A DNA stretch of 9,158 bases from Desulfobacteraceae bacterium (GTDB lineage Bacteria > Desulfobacterota > Desulfobacteria > Desulfobacterales > Desulfosalsimonadaceae): positions 1 to 9,158 of the forward strand of contig JAGXHH010000044.1 of assembly GCA_024636355.1 (NCBI GenBank), given 5' to 3'. The notes under the pieces are model-generated. The model worked only from the letters and a program-made list of their open reading frames with translations. It was not told the DNA's origin and made no database searches. A program made the position numbers and the translations under genes. This document shows, piece after piece, positions 1 through 5,123 of the stretch; position 1 is the stretch's first letter; the number at the start of each line of letters is the position of its first letter.

Positions 1-261
1 GAGAAAATCCCAGGCGTGTTCCATGAACCCCTTGTCTTTCACTTCCCCTCCCGGGTTTTCAATGCGCTGCCGCAGGCGTTCGGCCCGTGACTCCGGGGCC
101 GGATGACTGGAAAGAAAGGATGCATCGCCTCCCAGCTGCGCAAGCGTTTCCAGGGCGGAAACCGCCATTTGCGGATTGTAGCCTTCCTGCTGCATGAACT
201 TCAGCGCATAATCGTCGGCTGCCCGCTCTTCTTCCTGTGAATACTGGGCATTAAAAATTAT
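1..261 (-). pseudogene. 5'-truncated M48-family metallopeptidase (C-terminal remnant)
   Basis: Reading the minus strand from 261 to the left edge gives 87 open codons encoding the C-terminal part of an M48 zinc metallopeptidase. Visible are the S-x-x-x-E-x-x-A-D motif (SQEEERAAD; its Glu is the third zinc ligand in this family), a following GYNP segment, and the typical SSHPAPESR motif followed by a Leu/Arg-rich helix. M48 proteins carry the HEXXH motif some 50-60 residues before that Glu. Here an in-frame TAA at 262-264 cuts the frame about 11 residues before it, there is no start codon in the first 18 codons, and the sequence becomes AT-rich non-coding DNA. The catalytic half is therefore missing and the piece should be inactive. 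It runs off the left edge, so its true C-terminus is not seen. The family call is confident; the pseudogene status is inferred from the lost N-terminal part. Confidence 0.8.
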
Positions 262-264
262 TTA

Positions 265-358
265 AAATAATTGCCAATCAAAAAATTGTGAACTAAAAAA
301 TACAACTGTGATTTTCCGGATAAAGATCACCATGAATAATGTCAAGGATTAACGAATT
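265..358 (+). promoter_or_regulatory. AT-rich upstream region and RBS of the MBL-fold hydrolase gene
   Basis: This short AT-rich stretch separates the metallopeptidase remnant from the hydrolase gene. A clear Shine-Dalgarno AAGGA lies at 344-348, ten bases before the ATG at 359, and fixes that start. A possible -35 TTGCCA (271-276) lies 17 bases before TAAAAA (294-299), a weak -10. An imperfect dyad GTGAT (308-312) / ATCAC (326-330) with 13 bases between arms could be an operator, but it matches no regulator I can name. The RBS is well supported; promoter and dyad are guesses. Confidence 0.4.
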
Positions 359-1261
359 ATGATATTGAAATGCGCCGGTCCCCTTACCCCCGAATTACAC
401 GCCCTGGGCTCCATTGACCTGCCCGCTTTTTTACTCGATGCGGATTGCCCCGCAATAATCGATGCCGGGATGACCTGCATGGGAAGCCTGTATGTGCAGG
501 AACTCCGGAAGGTGTTAAACGGTCGGCCCCCCGCGTATTTTCTCCTGACCCATACCCACTACGACCATTGCGGCGCCGTGGCCCAGCTTAAAAGAGCATT
601 TCCCGATATGCAGGTGTGCTGCGCAGAAGCAGGAGAACAGATTCTGCAGCGTCCCCGGGCGATTGCGACCATTCGTGAGCTCAACCGTGCCGGGGCTTTA
701 TATATCGATAGTCTGTACGGATCGGAAACCGCGACACCCGAGTTTGAAGTTTTCCCGGTGGATCGCACGTTTGCAGACGGGGAAACGATTCAGCTCGGAA
801 AAGAGATGAGTCTGACGGCCATTGCCACCCCCGGGCATACCCGGGATTCCATGAGCTATTATGTGCCGGAAAAGAAAATGCTGTTTACGGGTGAAGCCGT
901 CGGCATCATGGAAGCCGGCGGGTATATCTATTCCGAATGGCTGGCGAGTTATGACGATTATATCCGTTCCATGGAAAAGCTGGCAACCCTCGAGGTGGAA
1001 ACCCTCTGCATCGGCCATGGCCTCGTGCTCACCGGTACGGATGCCGCCGACTATCTGCCCCGCTCGATGGAATACTGCCTGTCCTTTCGGAGGTTGATCG
1101 AAACGACCCTCGAGGAGACCGGCGATGATGTCGAGGAGACAAAACGGCGCATCAAACAAACCGAATACGACCCGCTCCCGGGCCCCAAGCAGCCGGAATT
1201 CGCCTACCTGATTAATCTGGAAGCCAAAATCCGGGCGATACAAATCCTGATGGCGTCGTAA
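359..1261 (+). CDS. MBL-fold metallo-hydrolase
   Basis: A 300-residue single-domain metallo-beta-lactamase-fold protein without signal peptide, so probably cytoplasmic. The metal site is complete in outline: HTHYDH at residues 65-70 (H65, H67, D69, H70), TPGH ending in H160, TGEA with E179 at the position of the bridging acidic ligand (usually Asp), and IGHG with H220. An N-terminal IIDAG motif (residues 33-37) and a C-terminal helical tail follow the glyoxalase II-like arrangement. Members hydrolyse thioesters, lactones, phosphodiesters or other esters; the substrate cannot be told from sequence. The start at 359 is supported by AAGGA ten bases upstream. The gene is monocistronic and converges on the phosphoesterase gene. 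Its last codons and stop lie inside the left arm of an inverted-repeat element, so the natural C-terminus may once have been different. Confidence 0.9.
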   Translation: MILKCAGPLTPELHALGSIDLPAFLLDADCPAIIDAGMTCMGSLYVQELRKVLNGRPPAYFLLTHTHYDHCGAVAQLKRAFPDMQVCCAEAGEQILQRPRAIATIRELNRAGALYIDSLYGSETATPEFEVFPVDRTFADGETIQLGKEMSLTAIATPGHTRDSMSYYVPEKKMLFTGEAVGIMEAGGYIYSEWLASYDDYIRSMEKLATLEVETLCIGHGLVLTGTDAADYLPRSMEYCLSFRRLIETTLEETGDDVEETKRRIKQTEYDPLPGPKQPEFAYLINLEAKIRAIQILMAS

Positions 1262-1410
1262 AAAGTCCCATCTACTGCGTTGTAGTGATTTTTCATCCGC
1301 TCAACATACTACATGTATGCCTTCGCGTATGAAAAATCACTACGCCTTGTATATGGAACTGTTTACTTAGCCATCCCATACCTATTAAGGGACTTTTTAC
1401 AAGTGCATCA
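1248..1410. mobile_element. MITE-like inverted-repeat element between convergent genes
   Basis: A 163-bp element with two nested inverted repeats. The terminal arms are 1248-1269 and 1389-1410, matching at 18 of 22 positions with a perfect 12-bp core GTAAAAAGTCCC / GGGACTTTTTAC. The inner arms are perfect over 15 bp: GTAGTGATTTTTCAT (1282-1296) and ATGAAAAATCACTAC (1329-1343). A small CATAC/GTATG stem around ACATGT sits in the loop. ATCC occurs on both outer flanks (1244-1247 and 1411-1414), compatible with a short target duplication; the wider match is AATCCTGA at 1243-1250 and 1410-1417. No ORF is inside, so any mobility would need a transposase in trans. In its present position the hairpins could also act as a bidirectional terminator for the two converging genes. 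The structure is seen directly; mobility is inferred. Confidence 0.6.
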
Positions 1411-1456
1411 ATCCTGACGATTCCCTGCAATCCATAAACCCAGCGCATCCAATCAC

Positions 1457-2368
1457 TTATCCGCTGCGTTTCAGCGTGAAAAATGTGACTTCCGGGGGCG
1501 CATTGACGCGGATCGGGGCGATGCTGCAGCCGATGCCTCTGTTTACGTACAGGTTGTTGCCCGGTTCACCGAAGTTTTCGACCCACCCATCCCCATGGAC
1601 TGTGTCTTCCCGGTAGTACGTCATCCAGGTCCATTGCGGTGTTAACGGGAGTGCGATCTGGCCGCCGTGGGTGTGTCCGGCCACGGCAAACTGGGCGCTG
1701 TGGGCCGGGAATTGCGAAAACGAATCCGGATGGTGCATCATAACCAGTCGCGGCATGTCTTCCGGTATCTTTGATAATGCGGCATTCACATCCTCTACGC
1801 CGGGCCAGCGGGCGCCGATCCCGACCAGGTAAAGCGGATCTTCTCCCGCTGCGTCTTCTTCCGAAGTCTTAAGAATCACGGCATCATTTTCTAGTACTGT
1901 AATCCCGACCGACTCCAGCGCATCGCTTACTTTTTCCGCACGTTTAAAATCAGGCGCATCTTTTCTTCGGGACATCGCATAATCGTGGTTCCCGAGCACG
2001 GCATAGACCGGCACCCCTTTTTTCGTAAGGGGACGAAGCAGGTTTATAACGGTTTCGATCTCTTTTTCCGGATCAGCCGAGGAATGGTAAATGAAATCGC
2101 CTGCCAGCAAGACCAGATCGGCATCGGCTGCAACGACGGCATCGACGGCCTTTTGTATCATACCGGGACTATCCAGCCAGAGACCTGTCTGGAAATCCGA
2201 TAAAAGGGCCACTTTTCGATAATCCCAGTTGCGGGGAAGGTTTGAAATGTTGACCGTCTCGTCTTGTTGATCCAGGATAAAGCGCGGTTCGATTCCCAGC
2301 CCCCAGACGGCCGCCAAAAGCAATATCGCCAGGATTCCTCCGGCGATTTTCAATAATTTGCGTTTCAT
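1457..2368 (-). CDS. Membrane-anchored calcineurin-like metallophosphoesterase (YkuE/YaeI type)
   Basis: About 303 residues (numbered here with a possible TTG start at 2371 as residue 1). A positively charged N-terminus followed by a hydrophobic stretch (residues 7-26) looks like an uncleaved signal anchor, placing the catalytic domain outside the cytoplasmic membrane. The metallophosphoesterase motifs occur in order: SDFQ (D59, Q61), AGDF (D92), GNHD (N128, H129), HHPD (H213/H214) and GHTHGGQ (H233, H235). The first motif is normally D-x-H; here the His is Gln. Relatives include YaeI/YkuE-like phosphodiesterases acting on lipid or envelope substrates; the actual substrate is unknown. ATG at 2368 is preferred over the adjacent TTG at 2371; neither has a convincing Shine-Dalgarno. 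A weak promoter-like pair (TTGCAT at 2427-2422, TGAAAT at 2404-2399, 17-bp spacer) lies upstream. No partner gene is visible. Confidence 0.88.
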   Translation of the reverse strand: MKRKLLKIAGGILAILLLAAVWGLGIEPRFILDQQDETVNISNLPRNWDYRKVALLSDFQTGLWLDSPGMIQKAVDAVVAADADLVLLAGDFIYHSSADPEKEIETVINLLRPLTKKGVPVYAVLGNHDYAMSRRKDAPDFKRAEKVSDALESVGITVLENDAVILKTSEEDAAGEDPLYLVGIGARWPGVEDVNAALSKIPEDMPRLVMMHHPDSFSQFPAHSAQFAVAGHTHGGQIALPLTPQWTWMTYYREDTVHGDGWVENFGEPGNNLYVNRGIGCSIAPIRVNAPPEVTFFTLKRSG

Positions 2369-2456
2369 CAATTTCGTTCGAACTCATCTGATTTTTTGAT
2401 TTCAGGCCTGTCCAGCCTTCTATGCAAGGCAAGAGCCGGGTTGCATATTCATGAAG

Positions 2457-2624
2457 TTAATCATTCCGGATTGCGCCGTCCAAACAACGTCGGCAATGTT
2501 TAATCGTAGACACATGTATACGAAGGCATACAGATCGAATCGTTGCTGGTGATCCTAAATGAGGCGGTATGTATGTCAAACCCCCGTTATCCCCGAATAA
2601 GCATGCCATCCGGTAGTTATTCAT
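2457..2624 (-). CDS. Possible small hypothetical protein (55 aa)
   Basis: A 55-codon ORF starting at the ATG whose first base is 2624 (MNNYRMACLFG...) and ending with TAA at 2459-2457. The reason to list it is the Shine-Dalgarno: AGGAG at 2637-2633, eight bases before the ATG, better than that of the larger gene downstream on the same strand. The product carries an HCRRC motif near its C-terminus and no recognisable domain or signal peptide. The ORF can be extended to an ATG at 2654, but the internal start has the RBS. It may be a real small protein, a remnant of a larger gene, or chance. Part of it (2521-2532) shares a 12-mer with the repeat element at 1248-1410, which argues somewhat for repeat-derived sequence. 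Confidence 0.25.
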   Translation of the reverse strand: MNNYRMACLFGDNGGLTYIPPHLGSPATIRSVCLRIHVSTIKHCRRCLDGAIRND

Positions 2625-2688
2625 AGAAAGTTCTCCTATAGTAACATCTCCCAAATCACTTATTTTAATTAGGTTTCTAAAAGTCCGT

Positions 2689-2726
2689 CCCGGGGAATCT
2701 CAGATGAACTTTCCCGGGTTTTTTTT
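2689..2726 (+). terminator. Rho-independent terminator upstream of the sigma-54/riboswitch cassette
   Basis: The stem CCCGGGGAA (2689-2697) pairs with TTTCCCGGG (2710-2718), containing one G-T wobble, with a 12-base loop, and is followed directly by eight T residues (2719-2726). The orientation is plus-strand. No plus-strand gene precedes it, since the neighbouring gene is divergent. It therefore either ends an unseen short transcript or insulates the promoter that starts three bases later from read-through. Confidence 0.8.
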
Positions 2727-2728
2727 AA

Positions 2729-2745
2729 TTGGCATCTGAATTGCA
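2729..2745 (+). promoter_or_regulatory. Sigma-54 (RpoN) -24/-12 promoter element
   Basis: The sequence TTGGCATCTGAATTGCA has GG (2731-2732) and GC (2743-2744) separated by exactly ten bases, matching the known sigma-54 consensus TGGCAC-N5-TTGC at the invariant dinucleotides. Transcription would start near 2756, about 45 bases before the riboswitch aptamer. Sigma-54 needs an upstream enhancer-binding protein. An imperfect dyad at 2616-2626 / 2636-2645 (GTTA..ATAG / CTAT..TAAC), about 90-110 bases upstream, is a conceivable site but matches no regulator I can name. Confidence 0.6.
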
Positions 2746-2795
2746 AGCTAATGTTGAATCCCGAAATTCTAACATGGGACTTAGCACGAACTTTT

Positions 2796-2896
2796 TCTGC
2801 TTGATAAAGGCAAACCACCCGAAAGGGTGGGACGCAAAGGCACCGACCTCCGGCCGTTTCAAGAAAAGCATGAGGCAGCGGGCCTGCCGGGCGGAT
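2796..2896 (+). ncRNA. Cyclic di-GMP-I (GEMM-I) riboswitch aptamer
   Basis: The conserved GEMM-I core is visible in order. GGCAAACC is at 2809-2816. A CCACCC/GGGTGG stem (2815-2820 and 2825-2830) is capped by a GAAA tetraloop (2821-2824), followed by GGGACGCAAAG (2829-2839). A CCTCCGGCC segment (2846-2854) follows. The 3' helix GGCAGCGGGCCTGCC (2874-2888) corresponds to the GGUAGCGGGGUUACC region of the Vibrio Vc2 aptamer. The aptamer lies in the 5' leader of the secreted FN3/TSP3 protein gene and would let that gene respond to a cyclic dinucleotide. GEMM-I RNAs mostly bind c-di-GMP; a subclass in Geobacter-like bacteria binds 3',3'-cGAMP. The GG just before CAAACC is retained, which favours c-di-GMP, but ligand choice is not settled by reading. 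Outer boundaries are approximate. Confidence 0.9.
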
Positions 2897-2904
2897 TTCG
2901 ACAT

Positions 2905-2955
2905 CTCCTTCAGGTGTTGTTTTCCCGCACGGAGCGAAAAACAAATTTGAAGGAG
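2905..2955 (+). promoter_or_regulatory. Shine-Dalgarno-sequestering hairpin (riboswitch expression platform)
   Basis: CTCCTTCA (2905-2912) is perfectly complementary to TGAAGGAG (2948-2955), the Shine-Dalgarno of the gene starting at 2964. Between them a second stem, TTGTTTT (2917-2923) with AAAACAA (2938-2944), extends into CGC/GCG around a five-base loop. Together these form a long two-part hairpin that buries the ribosome binding site. It begins nine bases after the GEMM-I aptamer, and no T-tract follows, so control would be on translation initiation. Whether ligand binding opens or closes it cannot be told from reading. Confidence 0.65.
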
Positions 2956-2963
2956 TATTCGTA

Positions 2964-4511
2964 ATGCATTGTTTCAGATCCTTTAGAAGAACGGTTTTAG
3001 TTGCGATCCTGTCTGTAGTCCTGCCGATTTCAGTCTATGCGGCGGAAGTCACCCTGGGATGGGATCCGCCGGATGACAGCAGGGTGACCGGGTATCTTAT
3101 CTATTACGGCATATCGGGCACGGAATACAAAAGTACACCCCGGATGACAATCGGTTCTTCGGCGCAGACCAGCACGGTCATTTCAGCCCTGGAAGAAGGC
3201 AAAACCTATGTGTTCGCCATGACCAGCACGGACGCCGACGGAAATAAGAGTGTCTTTTCGGATGAAATTACAAAGACGATTCCCGTGGACAGCGACGGTG
3301 ACGGCGTGCCGGACAGTGCGGATCTCTGCCCGAATGATCCGGATAAAACCGAACCGGGTGACTGCGGCTGCGGCGTCCCGGATACGGATACCGACGGCGA
3401 CGGAATCCCGGACTACAATGACACGGACGACCAGGACGGGACCGATCCCGACAGTGACGGTGACGGCGTTTCGGATAGCGCGGATCTCTGCCCGAATGAC
3501 CCGTACAAAACCGAGCCGGGCGATTGCGGCTGCGGCGTTTCCGATACCGATACCGATGGTGACGGCATTCCGGATTGCAATGATACGGATGATCAGACCG
3601 GGAGCGATCCCCCTGCTGAAATCCCGGAAAACGTCTCTCCCGAGGCTCCGATTCTGCTCTCCCCGCCTGACAAGGCAATTGACATGAAACGAAAAGTCTC
3701 TCTGGAAACAGCCGGGTTTGTCGATCCGGACGATGATGCGCACCAGGCAACGGAATGGCAGATCAGCACCCGGACTGATTTTTCCGAATTGGTATTTGCT
3801 AAAAAGACCGATAAGAACTTAACCCAACTGCTCGTTACCCATGTCGTGTTTGCGGAAAGTCAAACGTATTACTGGCGGGCCCGGTATTTTGACGCCCGGG
3901 ACGGGCAATCGCCATGGTCTGAAATCAACGAGTTTACCACCGGCATCTGGGGCAGGGATAAGAATAAGAATGGCATTTCAGATGCCAGTGAGCCGATGGC
4001 CGCCACCGATCTTGACGGCAACGGGATTACGGACAATGATCAGGAGGATATGAAAACCATCCAGGTGTTCGATGCCGATAAACAACTCGGTCTGAAATAT
4101 TCCGTTAGTAATGCAATTGAATATATTGAAGGAGTCGACCCGCTATCGATAGAGGATCAATCCGGAAAGCCGGACAGTGTGCCGTTCGGGCTGGTTAATT
4201 TCAGGATAAAGGTCGATGAACCGGGGCAGACCGTCTTTGTCACCGTTTATCTTTCCGAACCCGCTCCGGAAGGCGCCCGATGGTTCAAGTACGATGATGC
4301 GGATGGCTGGAACGACTATTCCAGTCTGGCGGCATTCAGTTCGGATCGGAAATCCGTTGAACTGGTATTAACCGATGGCGGAATCGGTGACACGGACGGC
4401 GTAGAAAATGGCGTGATTGTCGATCCGGGCGGAGTAGGGATACTCGCTGATGGTCAGAATACCGGCAGCAGCAGCAGCGGCGGGAGTTGTTTTATAAATT
4501 CCCTGTATTGA
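2964..4511 (+). CDS. Secreted FN3 / thrombospondin type 3 repeat protein with choice-of-anchor-U-like C-terminus
   Basis: A 515-residue exported protein, probably a cell-surface or matrix component. Residues 1-26 are a Sec signal peptide (cleavage likely after SVYA). Residues 27-107 form a fibronectin type III domain. Residues 109-211 hold two copies of an Asp-rich Ca-binding block of thrombospondin type 3 style (DSDGDGV, then DLCPNDP, DCGCGV, DTDTDGDGIPD). Residues 222-327 look like a second FN3/Ig-like domain (YYWRARYFD). Residues 331-495 match the 'choice-of-anchor U' type of Desulfobacterota proteins (DLDGNGITDND, VPFGLVNF, DGGIGDTDGVENGVIVDP). The end is a Ser/Gly linker and SCFINSLY. 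Translation start is fixed by GAAGGAG eight bases upstream of the ATG. A sigma-54 promoter, a GEMM-I riboswitch and an RBS-masking hairpin precede the gene, so it is likely tied to cyclic-dinucleotide signalling and a sessile/motile switch. Ligand or partner unknown. Confidence 0.88.
   Translation: MHCFRSFRRTVLVAILSVVLPISVYAAEVTLGWDPPDDSRVTGYLIYYGISGTEYKSTPRMTIGSSAQTSTVISALEEGKTYVFAMTSTDADGNKSVFSDEITKTIPVDSDGDGVPDSADLCPNDPDKTEPGDCGCGVPDTDTDGDGIPDYNDTDDQDGTDPDSDGDGVSDSADLCPNDPYKTEPGDCGCGVSDTDTDGDGIPDCNDTDDQTGSDPPAEIPENVSPEAPILLSPPDKAIDMKRKVSLETAGFVDPDDDAHQATEWQISTRTDFSELVFAKKTDKNLTQLLVTHVVFAESQTYYWRARYFDARDGQSPWSEINEFTTGIWGRDKNKNGISDASEPMAATDLDGNGITDNDQEDMKTIQVFDADKQLGLKYSVSNAIEYIEGVDPLSIEDQSGKPDSVPFGLVNFRIKVDEPGQTVFVTVYLSEPAPEGARWFKYDDADGWNDYSSLAAFSSDRKSVELVLTDGGIGDTDGVENGVIVDPGGVGILADGQNTGSSSSGGSCFINSLY
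3288..3611 (+). repeat. Tandem duplication of a 162-bp (54-codon) Ca-binding block
   Basis: Codons 109-162 (3288-3449) and 163-216 (3450-3611) encode near-identical units that start DSDGDGV and end D-x-T/S-D-P. Each unit holds the LCPNDP and DCGCGV cysteine motifs; the second copy has an extra Cys at residue 205. Many differences between the copies are synonymous third-position changes, suggesting an old duplication kept by selection on the protein rather than a recent slippage event. Confidence 0.85.
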
Positions 4512-4590
4512 TCACCTGACCCAATTCGAAATCTGAGAAAAAAAGGCCCCGCCGTTTTCCGGTGGGGCCTTTTTTTTTGTTCAGGTGATC
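4510..4590. terminator. Bidirectional intrinsic terminator nested in an outer inverted repeat
   Basis: GGCCCCGCC (4545-4553) pairs with GGTGGGGCC (4561-4569), with one G-T wobble and a seven-base loop, flanked by seven A residues (4538-4544) and nine T residues (4570-4578). It can terminate on either strand. It ends the secreted-protein transcript 34 bases after the stop codon. An additional perfect 10-bp inverted repeat, GATCACCTGA (4510-4519) / TCAGGTGATC (4581-4590), encloses the hairpin and overlaps the last two bases of the stop codon. Confidence 0.9.
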
Positions 4591-4647
4591 GTTTATTTCA
4601 TGTTCATGCTCTTAATCTTAATACCTATTTTTTGAGAGCCGGGAACC

Positions 4648-5063
4648 GTAGGTCGGGTTTCCAACCCGACGGGCAAGCCCCGAGTAACGGTTTGTGGTTT
4701 TTATTTTTTGATCTGGTTATCGGGAATGCTCCAGTTGTTTAGATCATATTAACCCCGAAGGGGTTTCACATATCAGCCCGGGGCAGCGCCCCGGGAAAAG
4801 ATGAAAAAAAATCAGAGGAGCCCTGAAAGGGCGATACATAGAGACAAATGAATAAATGTCACGCCCTTTCAGGGCTCCTTTTTCTTGGCTGTTCTTTCCC
4901 GGGGCGTTGCCCCGGGCTGGTATGTGATGCCCTTTTCAGGGCATTAAGCTCTCACTTACTGGAGTTTTCCCGATAACCAGATTTTTTTTTATTCCGTTTT
5001 CGTTTCGCGACGAAACCCTTCGTTATTGTGAAACCGGGCGTCGGGATGTGAATCCCGACCTAC
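4648..5063. repeat. Oppositely oriented GTAGGTCGGG hairpins flanking the palindrome island
   Basis: The left copy is 4648-4670: GTAG followed by GTCGGGTT/AACCCGAC with a three-base loop. The right copy is 5040-5063, in inverted orientation: GTCGGGAT/ATCCCGAC with a four-base loop, then CTAC. Both belong to the same small hairpin family, and their loops differ. They bracket the 272-bp palindrome at 4711-4982. The roughly 55-60-bp spacers between hairpins and palindrome carry no gene. Confidence 0.7.
4711..4982. repeat. 272-bp imperfect palindrome (extragenic repeat)
   Basis: The paired segments, from outside in, are as follows. ATCTGGTTATCGGGAA (4711-4726) pairs with its exact complement at 4967-4982. 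CTCCAGT (4729-4735) pairs with ACTGGAG (4958-4964). A CACATA..CAGCCCGGGGCA..CGCCCCGGGAAA block near 4767-4798 matches the inverted copy near 4896-4927 at about 30 of 32 positions. AGGAGCCCTGAAAGGGCG (4816-4833) pairs perfectly with 4862-4879. The central loop is 28 bases. Each arm also contains small self-hairpins (CCCCGAAGGGG, CCCGGGGC..GCCCCGGG, GCCCTGAAAGGGC). There is no coding capacity. The layout suggests two copies of one composite repeat inserted head to head, or a non-autonomous element. Confidence 0.8.
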
Positions 5064-5123
5064 AAAACCGGCACCGATTTTGGTTGCGGCCAATGGCCGC
5101 GCTTGCCCTCTGTGGTTAAAACA

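Noticed and set aside
307..331. CRP/FNR-like TGTGA..TCAC site upstream of the hydrolase
   Set aside because: The spacer between half-sites is 15 bases, far from the 6 of CRP or the 4 of FNR.
321..345. Minus-strand TTGACA (345-340) with TATCCG 17 bases on, pointing at the metallopeptidase remnant
   Set aside because: Poor -10 match, overlaps the hydrolase RBS, and drives only a truncated frame; likely coincidence.
332..352. Six-codon ORF (MNNVKD) just before the hydrolase gene
   Set aside because: Too short, no RBS of its own, no regulatory codons suggesting a leader peptide; it overlaps the Shine-Dalgarno of the real gene by chance.
2422..2446. ATGCAA / TTGCAT dyad with a 13-base spacer upstream of the phosphoesterase
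   Set aside because: Six-base arms are expected often by chance and no regulator consensus fits.
2669..2944. 91-codon minus-strand ORF over the riboswitch and terminator
   Set aside because: It covers known RNA structures on the opposite strand and shows no domain or RBS.
2729..2950. 73-codon plus-strand ORF over the riboswitch
   Set aside because: It runs through the sigma-54 element and the structured aptamer and has no RBS; the RNA structure explains the sequence better.
3183..3750. Long Arg- and Ile-rich frames on both strands inside the secreted-protein gene
   Set aside because: They are shadows of the Asp/Gly-rich repeat codons read out of frame; low-complexity composition, no domains.
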